DNA of 64,000 nt, taken from Agrobacterium tumefaciens (GTDB lineage: Bacteria > Pseudomonadota > Alphaproteobacteria > Rhizobiales > Rhizobiaceae). The notes below the pieces were generated by a model, which saw only the letters and a list, made by a program, of their open reading frames with translations, was not told the origin of the DNA and ran no database searches. Every line of letters begins with the position of its first letter. Positions within the stretch are counted from its first letter, which is position 1. The translations under genes and the position numbers were made by a program. Location of the stretch: NCBI GenBank assembly GCA_017744915.1, contig JAGIAH010000005.1, positions 1 through 64,000 on the forward strand. The letters run 5' to 3'. This document shows positions 17,255 to 26,045 of this stretch, in pieces.

Positions 17255-19606
17255 TTAAAGCCAATCCAGCGCCTTTGCTGCTCGAATGGCTTCGGAGCGC
17301 CGCTTGCAATCGAGCTTACGGAAAAGGTTGCCCAGGTGAAACTTCACCGTCACTTCCGAGATGTTCAGCGTCTGCGCGATCTTCTTGTTCGACATACCGC
17401 TGGCAAGCAGCTGAAGCATCTGCGCTTCCCGCTGGGAAAGCCCGCCATGCAGGGCGCGTGCCTGCGGCGAGTTTACCGAGTCGGCGAATATCGACAGTGC
17501 GGTGCGGACATCGGAAGAGGTCTCGATGAAACTGCGGATGCGACGATTGTTCAAAAGCGGGGACAGGAAGACTCGCTCCTCCGACAACACACCCCTGCAG
17601 CCAAGGCGGGTCGCCGATTCAAGGGCTGTGAGAATATGCGCCCGGGCAGCGGCATTGTCGCGGCGTTGATGCGCCGCATAACTCTGCCAGATCCTGAGTG
17701 CTACTTTTTCCCGATTGGTAACCTTGGGGTTGGCGATCATCGCGTCTATCTGGCGAGAGAGATAGGCACGCGGCGTAAAGAGATGCACGGCATCGCGCAG
17801 CCACGCCATAACATAGGCGATTTCGTCACGGCGCGTCAGCCTCGACAGATCTTCATGCGCACTTTCCACCCAGTTGCGGCCCATCGGCATGCGGATTGCC
17901 GAAAGAGTGGCCGCAGCATCCGCCCAGCGATTGGCATTCTGGTAGGCGATGGCCGTCCTGATCTCCATCATCGCATGAAACTGAAGCCCTTCCGACAGAT
18001 GGATCCAAAGGCCGTCCAGAAAACCCGCACGGACGGTCATCGGGAAATGGTCGATGAGCACCTGCGAGGCGTAAAACAACGCAAACTGCATCAGGCTCGG
18101 CCAGATTTCGGCGGCGGCGAATTGATCGAATTCGTGCTCAACGAAATGCAGCAGGTCGCGCGGCTTTCCCGCCTCATAGGCGAGACAGGCCTCCGCCAGC
18201 CGCAACATCCGGAACTCCTGCGCGGCATCATGCGGCACCTGTTCCAGCCTGGCGCGCGCCTCCTGCGCCGCCCGGCGAGCCAGAAGCACGTCACCGCTCA
18301 TCAGCCGCAGCACGATCTGGTGCAGGTGGATGAAGAATTCAAGCAAAGGCTGCCCGCCCATCTTGCGCAGACAGATGAGGGCGCGGGCGGCAGCGGCCTC
18401 CGCCTCGCGAAAATTGCGGCGGCGGATTTCGAATTCAAGCAACGCATTGTAGTAAGCCGCCCACTTGCCGTGATCGTCCAACGGATAATCGGCCATGAAT
18501 TCGCCGAGGCGCGTTATCATCGCGTCGTTGGGCGTCAGGTCCTCGGCGATCATCAGGTTCAGCCGGAAGGTTCGGGCGGCGAAAGAAAACCGCGAGTCCC
18601 GGGAAAGCACTTTCAGCGGATCGAGATAGTCCGACCCGAGGCTTTTGCCGACCAGATGCCGCACGCGCTGCAACTCCCCCTGTTTCAGCAGGGCGCGGGT
18701 CACGGCAAAAAGCACGGTTTCATTCGTCGCGATCATATCCTGTGAAAACCGCATGATGATCTCACGAAACCTGTCGACGCTGCTTCGGTAGATCAGTTCA
18801 CGGCCATGCGCGCGTTCAAGCATTTGTGCGGCGTGTGTCTCATAGCCCCGGTCGAGCAGCATCGCCATCGCCGCAAGCGACTTCCCTGCCTTTTCAAAAG
18901 CGGACGCGACCTCCACCACGGCGCTACCGGCCTGCAAGGTGGCGAGACGGTCCCGTGCGGCCAGGGTCAAAAGTCGTATGAGCGTGGGATGATGTTCGGG
19001 ACGTCGGGTGAGGAACGGTGGGAGCAATTCTGTCCACTCCGCCCTGGGTTCCACAGACGGATTTTCGAGCCAGAAGCAAAGCTCAACCGTCTGGGCGGGA
19101 GAAAGATGCGGCAGGTAGTTTTCCCGCAGATACTCAGCGCACAGCGTTTCATCCGGGTGCCGGGCCAACGCCAGGAAGGCCGGCCATCCCGCAAAATCCT
19201 CAAGGGCGATGCGTCGTTGTTCGAATGGCAGGCTTTCGGCTTCATCGTTCCCCAGCGCCAGTTCATCCGGTCCGATGGTGAGCGAGCCGCGATGCAGGAT
19301 TTGTCGCGCCAGCCCGCTGATCCGTTGATCGGGGCGGCAGGCGATGACCACAAAACGCACCGATTCCAGGATGCCGGCAGGCATACGCGCTGCCCGTGCA
19401 AAAACCGGCACATCCCACAGAAGGCAGCCATCCGCCACCTCGTCGCTTCGCGGCTGGTGGGTGCGGCATATGGTGGTGCCCAGTTCCTGCGCGAGCATCT
19501 CCAGCAGCACGCTTTTTCCCGCTCCTGCCGGGGCCCGCAGGAAAATGACGCCCACGGTTTCGCGGGCGATACGACGGCAAAGGTGGGTACGGGGCAAAAG
19601 CATCAT
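17255..19606 (-). CDS. MalT-like large LuxR-family regulator (LAL)
   Basis: 783 residues. An N-terminal P-loop (APAGAGKSVLLE, about 25-36) begins a degenerate STAND NTPase domain, followed by a long helical TPR-like region, then a C-terminal LuxR helix-turn-helix (LSQREAQMLQLLASGMSNKKIAQ ... VTVKFHLGNLF, about 720-775). Such proteins usually activate transcription when an inducer and ATP are bound. It is divergent from the ABC/DUF917 operon starting at 19742, making that operon the obvious target. Direct repeats at 19634-19666 are candidate sites. Its 3' end nearly touches the convergent PPC gene. Confidence 0.88.
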   Translation of the reverse strand: MMLLPRTHLCRRIARETVGVIFLRAPAGAGKSVLLEMLAQELGTTICRTHQPRSDEVADGCLLWDVPVFARAARMPAGILESVRFVVIACRPDQRISGLARQILHRGSLTIGPDELALGNDEAESLPFEQRRIALEDFAGWPAFLALARHPDETLCAEYLRENYLPHLSPAQTVELCFWLENPSVEPRAEWTELLPPFLTRRPEHHPTLIRLLTLAARDRLATLQAGSAVVEVASAFEKAGKSLAAMAMLLDRGYETHAAQMLERAHGRELIYRSSVDRFREIIMRFSQDMIATNETVLFAVTRALLKQGELQRVRHLVGKSLGSDYLDPLKVLSRDSRFSFAARTFRLNLMIAEDLTPNDAMITRLGEFMADYPLDDHGKWAAYYNALLEFEIRRRNFREAEAAAARALICLRKMGGQPLLEFFIHLHQIVLRLMSGDVLLARRAAQEARARLEQVPHDAAQEFRMLRLAEACLAYEAGKPRDLLHFVEHEFDQFAAAEIWPSLMQFALFYASQVLIDHFPMTVRAGFLDGLWIHLSEGLQFHAMMEIRTAIAYQNANRWADAAATLSAIRMPMGRNWVESAHEDLSRLTRRDEIAYVMAWLRDAVHLFTPRAYLSRQIDAMIANPKVTNREKVALRIWQSYAAHQRRDNAAARAHILTALESATRLGCRGVLSEERVFLSPLLNNRRIRSFIETSSDVRTALSIFADSVNSPQARALHGGLSQREAQMLQLLASGMSNKKIAQTLNISEVTVKFHLGNLFRKLDCKRRSEAIRAAKALDWL

Positions 19607-19633
19607 TCACGAGGGATAAAAGATTTAAGCACT

Positions 19634-19666
19634 AAAACCTATACCAATCTTTCAAAAAACTATACC
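19634..19666. promoter_or_regulatory. Putative LAL-regulator site: 12-bp direct repeats 21 bp apart
   Basis: AAAACCTATACC (19634-19645) and AAAAACTATACC (19655-19666) match at 11 of 12 positions and are spaced by exactly two helical turns. They lie in the 135-bp divergent region between the LuxR gene and the ABC operon. MalT-type activators bind direct repeats, which supports the assignment. Confidence 0.5.
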
Positions 19667-19741
19667 TTTTGGAGATTGTTGAAATGCGTTGACGATGAAA
19701 ACTTGTGCTCAGCCAACCGATGCACAAGGAACGTTCCACCG

Positions 19742-20770
19742 ATGCAGCAACATCCGCTGATCGCGATTTTGAACAGGCTCGGCACCTTCGTGCTGGTCAT
19801 GATTGCCCTGTCCGTCATGATTTTCGTGCTCGCCCGCGTGGTGCCGGGAGATCCCGCCCGTATGGCGCTGGGGCCGGCTGCAACGCAGGAGCAGGTGGAT
19901 GCGCTGCGCGGACAGATGGGTCTCGATAAGCCGCTCGCCGTCCAATATCTCGATTATATCGGCAATGCGCTGCATGGCGATCTGGGCTTCTCGCTGGTTT
20001 CCCAGCGTCCCGTCACCACCGATCTGGCGCAGACGGTTCCCGCCACCGTCGAGCTGGTGCTGGTCTCTGTCATCTTCATGTTTGCCGTCGCCATCCCGCT
20101 CGGCGTCATCACCGCACATTACCGCGACCGGCCGCTGGACCATATCGGCCGTATCCTGTCGCTGACTGGCGTCACGATCCCGAGCTTTCTTTTCGCCATC
20201 ACGCTGCAATTGCTGGCCGCCCGGTTCCTCTCCGGCTGGCCGATCATAGGCAGGCTCGATCACTCGCTCGGCTGGCAAGGCGGCCCGACCGGTTTCATCC
20301 TTGTGGATGGCATGCTGGCCGGACGTTTCGACGTCGTGCTCGATGCGCTGAAACATCTCGCGCTTCCGGCTTTTGCGCTTTCCATGGCCGGCATCGGCCA
20401 GATCACCCGCATTACCCGCTCCTCGATGATTGAAAACCAGCGCAAGGACCATGTGCTGACCCTGCAAAGTTTCGGTGTGCCGGAGCGGGTCATCATCTTC
20501 CGTTACCTGCTGAAACTCTCTTCCATCGCGCCGCTGACGATCATGGGTCTCGAATTTGCGTCTCTGATCGGCAATGCCTTCGTGATCGAAATGGTTTTCG
20601 CCTGGGGCGGTTTCGCCTCCTACGGGCTGAACGCCATCCTGCAAAAAGACCTCAATGCCGTGACCGCCGTGGTGCTGGTGGCCGGCCTGTTCTTCATCGT
20701 TGCGAACCTGATCGTGGACGTCCTGATCTCGATCATCGACCCGCGCCTGCGCCGCAAGGAGGCTCGCTGA
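19742..20770 (+). CDS. ABC transporter permease, oligopeptide type (DppB-like)
   Basis: 342 residues with six predicted membrane segments and the first-permease signature of peptide/nickel importers (MIFVLARVVPGDPARMALG near the N-terminus; ITRITRSSM in the coupling region). It forms the inner-membrane channel with the product of the next gene. The open frame extends far upstream opposite the LuxR gene, but only the ATG at 19742 has a sensible position (AAGGAA upstream) and begins at the family's usual N-terminus. First gene of the operon, overlapping the next by one base. Confidence 0.9.
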   Translation: MQQHPLIAILNRLGTFVLVMIALSVMIFVLARVVPGDPARMALGPAATQEQVDALRGQMGLDKPLAVQYLDYIGNALHGDLGFSLVSQRPVTTDLAQTVPATVELVLVSVIFMFAVAIPLGVITAHYRDRPLDHIGRILSLTGVTIPSFLFAITLQLLAARFLSGWPIIGRLDHSLGWQGGPTGFILVDGMLAGRFDVVLDALKHLALPAFALSMAGIGQITRITRSSMIENQRKDHVLTLQSFGVPERVIIFRYLLKLSSIAPLTIMGLEFASLIGNAFVIEMVFAWGGFASYGLNAILQKDLNAVTAVVLVAGLFFIVANLIVDVLISIIDPRLRRKEAR

Positions 20771-21651
20771 TGGCTGATATGAAAATGCTCGAACCCACCG
20801 ATCGCGGTCTAAGCGCCGGTTACATGATGTGGTATCGCTTCAGCCGCAATCCGGCAGCGGTCATCGGCTCGCTGATCCTTCTGTCGGTGCTGGTGCTGGC
20901 GGTCTTCGCGCCATGGCTCACGCCCTATCCGAAACATATCGGTGCGGTCGTCGATTTCCGCGCCCGCCATATGCCGCCGGATCTGGAGCACTGGTTCGGC
21001 ACCGACAAGGCCGGGCGCGATATCTTTTCCCGTACCATATTCGGGCTGCGTGTTTCTCTGCTGCTCGTCATCGGCGTGCTCGGCATTTCGGTACCTGTTG
21101 GCACGGTGCTTGGCCTCGTCGCCGGTTATTTCGGCGGTTGGATTGAAAAACTCATCAGCGGCCTGACGAATGTGATGCTGGCCATGCCGCCGCTCGTCAT
21201 GGCGCTCGCAGTTTCCAACCTCCTGGAACCGACGCTGATGAATGCCATGATCGCGATCACGCTGCTATGGTGGACCTGGCATGCGCGGCTGATCTATTCG
21301 GTATCGAAGTCCATTGCATCCGAAGATTACATCGAGGCGGCGCGTCTTGCCGGTGCAGGGCCGCTGCACATTCTCTTTCGCGAAATCCTGCCCAATTGCG
21401 TCTCGGTCATATCGGTCAAGACGACGCTCGATGCCGCCTTCGTCATCCTGTTCGGCGCGACGCTCAGCTTCCTCGGTTTCGGCGTCAAGCCGCCGACACC
21501 CGACCTTGGATCGATGGTTGCCGACGGGCGCCAGTTCATGCCGGATTTCTGGTGGGAAGTGCTCTGCCCCGGTGCGGCCGTGCTTTACGTGACGCTGGGT
21601 TTCAATCTGCTGGGCGACGGCCTGCGCGACATGTTCGACGTGGAAAGCTAA
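20770..21651 (+). CDS. ABC transporter permease, oligopeptide type (DppC-like)
   Basis: 293 residues. The N-terminal OppC-like region (RFSRNPAAVIGSLILLSVLVLAVFAPWL) precedes HWFGTDKAGRDIFSRTIFGLRVSLL, the conserved second-permease signature, and the coupling loop EDYIEAARLAGAGPLHILFREILPN. Partner of the DppB-like permease, whose stop it overlaps by one base. Confidence 0.92.
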   Translation: MADMKMLEPTDRGLSAGYMMWYRFSRNPAAVIGSLILLSVLVLAVFAPWLTPYPKHIGAVVDFRARHMPPDLEHWFGTDKAGRDIFSRTIFGLRVSLLLVIGVLGISVPVGTVLGLVAGYFGGWIEKLISGLTNVMLAMPPLVMALAVSNLLEPTLMNAMIAITLLWWTWHARLIYSVSKSIASEDYIEAARLAGAGPLHILFREILPNCVSVISVKTTLDAAFVILFGATLSFLGFGVKPPTPDLGSMVADGRQFMPDFWWEVLCPGAAVLYVTLGFNLLGDGLRDMFDVES

Positions 21652-21655
21652 GGCC

Positions 21656-23302
21656 ATGACTGAACCGCTTCTCAAGGTCGAAAACCTCAACGTCACCTTC
21701 ACCAATTACGGCCGTACCCGGCAGGTGCTGCGCGACGTCGCCTTCACGGTAGCCGCCGGCGAGCGCGTGGCGCTGATCGGCGAAACCGGATCGGGCAAAT
21801 CGGTCACCGCCAAGGCGATCATCGGCACCCTGCCGAAGAATGCCGCGATCACATCAGGCGCGATCGTCATCGATGGCCGGGATGTGCTTGCCCTGCCGCG
21901 CAGAGAGCGTGAGGGGCTGAAGGGAACGGCGTTTTCGCTGATCATGCAGGACCCGCTATCGTCCTTCAATCCGGTCTTCAAGATCGGCACCCATCTCGAT
22001 GATGTCATGCGCTTTGCCGACAAACGCGATGGTATCAATTCGTCCAAGGCAGAGCGCCGCAACCGCATCGCAGCCGTTTTGCGCCGGGTGCAGCTTGCCG
22101 ATACCGAGCGGGTGATGAATGCCTATCCCTCCGAACTTTCGGGCGGCATGCGCCAGCGTGTGCTGATCGGGCTTGCCCTGTTGCATCAGCCTAAGCTCCT
22201 GATCGCCGATGAGCCGGGTACTGCGCTTGACGTGACGACGCAGGATGAAATCCTCAACCTCATCAACCAGCTGGTTGCCGAAGAAAACATGGCGCTGCTG
22301 ATGATTACCCACAATCTCGGCGTCGTGCGCAAGGTGGCGGACCGGGTCGTGGTCATGCATCACGGCGATATCGTTGAAACAGGACCTTGCACGCAAATCC
22401 TGCATAGTCCCGCCAAGGACTATACGCGTTCGCTGCTGGATGCGGTGCCGCCGCTCTATGGCTCGCGTGTCACGGATCTCGCGCAAAGCACGCGGCAGCC
22501 GATCATCACCATCGAAGGCCTGAACAAGATTTACGGCAGGCGCAATGGCTACCATGCCGTGCGCGACGTGAACCTGACGCTGAAGCAGGGCGAGGTATTC
22601 GGCCTTGCGGGCGAATCCGGTTCCGGCAAGACCTCGGTTGCGCGCATGATCATGGGCCTTTCGCGCCCCACCTCCGGCAATCTTGTCATCGACGCCCCGG
22701 CACCTGAGCGTGGCAAGCGGCTGACGCAGATCGTCTATCAAAACCCGGGTACTTCGCTTAATCCGAAGCGCACGGTGAAACAGACGCTGGCACTGCCGCT
22801 GAAATCCATCGGCATGGACGGGCAGGCGCGTGAAAGCCGCATGCAGGAACTGATGGGGCTGGTGCGGCTGCCGCAATCCTATCTCGGTAAATATCCGCAC
22901 GAGCTTTCCGGCGGCCAGAAGCAGCGCGTGGCGATTGCCCGGGCGCTCGCGGCAGAACCGAAAATCCTCATCCTCGACGAGCCGACTGCGGCACTCGATG
23001 TCTCCGTGCAGAAGACGGTGATCGACCTTCTGCTGCAGCTGCGCGATGAGCTTGGCCTGACCTATCTGATGATCTCGCATGACCTGTCGCTGATGCGCAA
23101 TTTCTGTTCGCGCATTGCCATCATGCTGCGCGGCGAGATTGTCGAGGAGGGCGTGACGTCGGCGGTCTTCGCCGAGCCGTCGCATCCCTATACCCGCGCC
23201 CTGATCGCGGCCATCCCCGTCGTCACCGACGAGGAAGAACGTCTCAAACCCACCGTGACCGAGGAAGAGCGCATGCGCTTCCTCGTAAAAACGACCGATT
23301 GA
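21656..23302 (+). CDS. ABC transporter ATPase with two fused nucleotide-binding domains (DppD-DppF)
   Basis: 548 residues containing two complete ABC ATPases. The first has Walker A GETGSGKS (42-49), signature LSGGMRQRV and Walker B LLIADEPGTALD. The second has Walker A GESGSGKT, signature LSGGQKQRV and LILDEPTAALD. Each ends with the oligopeptide-family C-terminal extension (SPAKDYTRSLLDAVP and EPSHPYTRALIAAIP). It powers the permease pair encoded just upstream. Such fusions are common in Rhizobiales. Its stop overlaps the ATG at 23302, but the real hydantoinase start is probably further in. Confidence 0.94.
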   Translation: MTEPLLKVENLNVTFTNYGRTRQVLRDVAFTVAAGERVALIGETGSGKSVTAKAIIGTLPKNAAITSGAIVIDGRDVLALPRREREGLKGTAFSLIMQDPLSSFNPVFKIGTHLDDVMRFADKRDGINSSKAERRNRIAAVLRRVQLADTERVMNAYPSELSGGMRQRVLIGLALLHQPKLLIADEPGTALDVTTQDEILNLINQLVAEENMALLMITHNLGVVRKVADRVVVMHHGDIVETGPCTQILHSPAKDYTRSLLDAVPPLYGSRVTDLAQSTRQPIITIEGLNKIYGRRNGYHAVRDVNLTLKQGEVFGLAGESGSGKTSVARMIMGLSRPTSGNLVIDAPAPERGKRLTQIVYQNPGTSLNPKRTVKQTLALPLKSIGMDGQARESRMQELMGLVRLPQSYLGKYPHELSGGQKQRVAIARALAAEPKILILDEPTAALDVSVQKTVIDLLLQLRDELGLTYLMISHDLSLMRNFCSRIAIMLRGEIVEEGVTSAVFAEPSHPYTRALIAAIPVVTDEEERLKPTVTEEERMRFLVKTTD

Positions 23303-23319
23303 TGAAAGAGGAGCCTGAC

Positions 23320-24876
23320 GTGTATCGCGTTGGAATTGACGTCGGCGGCACGAATACCGATGCCGTTGTGTTGCAGGATAAAACCGTTCTGGCGGGGGTG
23401 AAGGCCTCCACGACAGAGGATGTGACATCCGGTGTCATCGAAGCCCTTGAAAAGGTCATCGAGGCGTCGGGCATCGACCGGGCGCGCATCGGCGCCGTAA
23501 TGATCGGCACCACACATTTCACCAATGCGGTGATCGAGCGCCGGCATATGGATGAGGTGGCCGCCATCCGTCTCGGGCTGCCTTCCGGCGCCGGCCTGCC
23601 GCCCATGGTCGACTGGCCCGATGATCTGAAGGAAATCGTCGGCAACCACGGTTACCAGGTGCGCGGCGGCTACGAATTCGACGGCCGCGAGATTTCGCCG
23701 CTCGATGAGGATCAGATCGTCCGTATCGCCGCCGATATCCGTGCCAAGGGCCTGAAGGCCGCTGCCGTCACCTGCGTTTTCAGCGGCATCAATGATGCGA
23801 TGGAGCTGCGGACGAAGGAAATCCTGCAGGAACGCTGCCCCGGCCTGCCGGTGGTGATGTCCAAGGATATTGGTCGTCACGGCCTGCTTGCGCGTGAAAG
23901 TGCTGCAATCATGAATGCCAGCCTGCTGTCGCTGGCCGACCGCACCGTTGCGGCTTTCGGCGAGGCGCTGAAGGCGGCGGGCATCACCTGCCCGTTCTAC
24001 ATCACGCAGAACGACGGCACGCTGATGGCGGCGGATGTGGTGCGCGGTTTCCCCGTGCTTACCTTCGCGTCCGGCCCGACGAATTCCATGCGCGGTGCGG
24101 CTTTCCTCACCGGCCTCAAGGATGCCGTGGTGGTGGATGTCGGCGGCACCACCTCCGATGTCGGTTCGCTGTCGCACGGTTTTCCGCGTCAGGCCTCGAC
24201 CACGGTGGATATTGGCGGCGTGCGCACCAATTTCCGCATGCCTGATGTCTTCTCCATCGGTCTCGGTGGTGGTTCGCTGGTGGTCAATGGTGACCACGGC
24301 CTGACCGTTGGCCCGAAATCCGTCGGTTACCGCGTCCGCCGCGAGGCGCTCTGCTTCGGTGGCTCGACCCTGACAGCAACCGATATCGCGGTTGCCTCCG
24401 GCAAAGCGGATGTTGGCGAAAAGGCGCTGGTTTCCAGCCTCGACAAAAAGCTGGTGGATGCGGCGGTCGGCAAGATCAACGACATGCTCGAGGCCTGCGT
24501 GGAGCGCAGCCGCATCTCGTCGTCACCGGTGCCGGTGATTGCCGTTGGCGGCGGCTCCATCCTGATGCCGGATCGGATCGGTGACCTCGAAGTCATCCGG
24601 CCTGAGAATTTCGCGGTGGCCAATGCCGTTGGCGCAGCGATCGCGCAGATCAGCGGCGAGACCGACCGGGTCTTCTCGCTGGTGGACGGACGCACGCGCG
24701 AGAGCGCGCTTGCAGAGGCCGAGGCCGAGGCACGCGAGAAGGCGATTGCCGCCGGTGCGATTGCCGAAACGCTGGAAGTCATCGAGCGCGAGGACATGCC
24801 GCTTGCCTACCTGCCCGGCAATGCCACCCGCATTCATGTGAAAGTTGTTGGAGAAATGGGAGCCAATCATGGCTGA
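23320..24876 (+). CDS. Hydantoinase/oxoprolinase-family protein, copy 1
   Basis: About 518 residues. The N-terminus GIDVGGTNTDAVVL is the actin-like ATP-binding phosphate loop of HyuA-type hydantoinases, and DVGGTTSDVGSL in the middle is the second phosphate motif. The protein lacks the long C-terminal part of full-length 5-oxoprolinases (HyuA is commonly about 680 residues) and has no HyuB partner. The GTG at 23320 is preferred because AGAGGAG lies 6 bases upstream and the paralogue at 28832 begins at the same residue. The ATG at 23302 is the alternative. It overlaps the DUF917 gene by 8 bases. ATP-dependent opening of a cyclic amide is inferred. Confidence 0.88.
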   Translation: MYRVGIDVGGTNTDAVVLQDKTVLAGVKASTTEDVTSGVIEALEKVIEASGIDRARIGAVMIGTTHFTNAVIERRHMDEVAAIRLGLPSGAGLPPMVDWPDDLKEIVGNHGYQVRGGYEFDGREISPLDEDQIVRIAADIRAKGLKAAAVTCVFSGINDAMELRTKEILQERCPGLPVVMSKDIGRHGLLARESAAIMNASLLSLADRTVAAFGEALKAAGITCPFYITQNDGTLMAADVVRGFPVLTFASGPTNSMRGAAFLTGLKDAVVVDVGGTTSDVGSLSHGFPRQASTTVDIGGVRTNFRMPDVFSIGLGGGSLVVNGDHGLTVGPKSVGYRVRREALCFGGSTLTATDIAVASGKADVGEKALVSSLDKKLVDAAVGKINDMLEACVERSRISSSPVPVIAVGGGSILMPDRIGDLEVIRPENFAVANAVGAAIAQISGETDRVFSLVDGRTRESALAEAEAEAREKAIAAGAIAETLEVIEREDMPLAYLPGNATRIHVKVVGEMGANHG

Positions 24877-26002
24877 GACACGCAAGCTGAAATATGACGA
24901 AGCGGCATTGCGGACGCTGACCCGTGAAGATCTCGACGCGCTGGAAATCGGTGCCGGCATTCTCGGCACGGGCGGCGGCGGCAATCCGTATCTCGGCAAG
25001 CTTCTGGCGCTGGAGGCCATGAAGGCCGGTTACGAGATGAAGATCCTCGCAACCGATGCCATCGAGCCCGACGCTCTCTGCATGTCGATCGGCGGCATCG
25101 GCGCGCCTGTTGTCGGCGTCGAGCGAATTCGCGAAGGCCGTGAGGGCCTGCGTTGCCTGCGGGCGATGGAGGAGTTGATCCGCACGCCGGTCGACGCCAT
25201 CGTCTGCGAGGAAATCGGCGGTTCCAATTCCATGAACCCGCTGGTGACAGCGGCGCTGGGTGGCCTGCCGATCCTCGATTGCGACGGCATGGGCCGGGCT
25301 TTCCCGGAAATGCAGATGACCACCTTCTCCATCTATGGTCATAGTTCCACGCCATCGGTGATGTGCGATCTGCACGGCAATGCCGTCATCTTCAGCCATG
25401 CCGTTTCCGAAGTCTGGCACGAGCGCATGGCGCGCGCCTGCGTCGTCTCGCAGGGCGGCGGCGCGATGCTGGCGACCGCGCCGATGCAGGCGCATTACGT
25501 GCACCAGTACGGCATTCCGAAAACCTACACCAAGGCGATCGCCATCGGCGAAGCGGTGATCCGGGCCCGCAAACAGCAGGAAGACCCGATTGCCGCGGTC
25601 TGCGCGCTGGAAGGCGGACGGCGCATCTTCAACGGCAAGATCACCGATCTGAAGCGCCACCTGCGCGGCGGTTTTGCGGTTGGCGATCTCACGCTGTCCG
25701 GTTTCGACGATTGCGCCGGCCAGACGGCTGGCGTCGCCATCCAGAACGAGTTCCTGCTGTTTTCCCGTGACGGCAAGGTGGAAGTGACGGTTCCCGACCT
25801 GATCGTCCTGCTCGATGTCGACACGGGTTATCCGATCACCACCGAAGTGCTGCGTTATGGCCAGCGCGTGGCCGTCATCGCCATCCCCTGCCATGACCTG
25901 CTGCGCAGCGCCCGCGCGCTTGAGGTCGTCGGGCCGGCGGCCTTCGGTTACCCGGACATTCCTTTCTCACCGCTGCCCGTTCCGGTCAGCAAGGCTGCCT
26001 AA
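24869..26002 (+). CDS. DUF917 (S-Me-THD-like) protein, copy 1
   Basis: 377 residues of the DUF917 family. Near the N-terminus is ALEIGAGILGTGGGGNPYLGK, and the body has CEEIGGSNSMNPL and DCDGMGRAFPEMQMT, all conserved in the copy at 27759. As I recall, Pfam has renamed the family after a thiohydantoin desulfurase, which would fit hydantoin-like chemistry, but its substrate here is unknown. It overlaps the hydantoinase gene by 8 bases, and the pair is consistently co-encoded, suggesting a complex or consecutive steps. Confidence 0.85.
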   Translation: MAETRKLKYDEAALRTLTREDLDALEIGAGILGTGGGGNPYLGKLLALEAMKAGYEMKILATDAIEPDALCMSIGGIGAPVVGVERIREGREGLRCLRAMEELIRTPVDAIVCEEIGGSNSMNPLVTAALGGLPILDCDGMGRAFPEMQMTTFSIYGHSSTPSVMCDLHGNAVIFSHAVSEVWHERMARACVVSQGGGAMLATAPMQAHYVHQYGIPKTYTKAIAIGEAVIRARKQQEDPIAAVCALEGGRRIFNGKITDLKRHLRGGFAVGDLTLSGFDDCAGQTAGVAIQNEFLLFSRDGKVEVTVPDLIVLLDVDTGYPITTEVLRYGQRVAVIAIPCHDLLRSARALEVVGPAAFGYPDIPFSPLPVPVSKAA

Positions 26003-26045
26003 CCATAAGCGGGGCCAATGACCCGCAATAAAGAGGAGAACGATA

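Noticed and set aside
17336-18745. 469-codon plus-strand frame opposite the LuxR regulator
   Set aside because: Antisense shadow of a regulator with clear P-loop and helix-turn-helix motifs; no signature of its own.
18806-19741. 311-codon N-terminal extension of the first ABC permease
   Set aside because: The extension overlaps the divergent LuxR gene and its promoter. Canonical permease length and a ribosome binding site are obtained from ATG 19742.
21956-23428. 490-codon minus-strand frame opposite the double ATPase
   Set aside because: Antisense of two canonical ABC ATPase domains; composition typical of a high-GC shadow.
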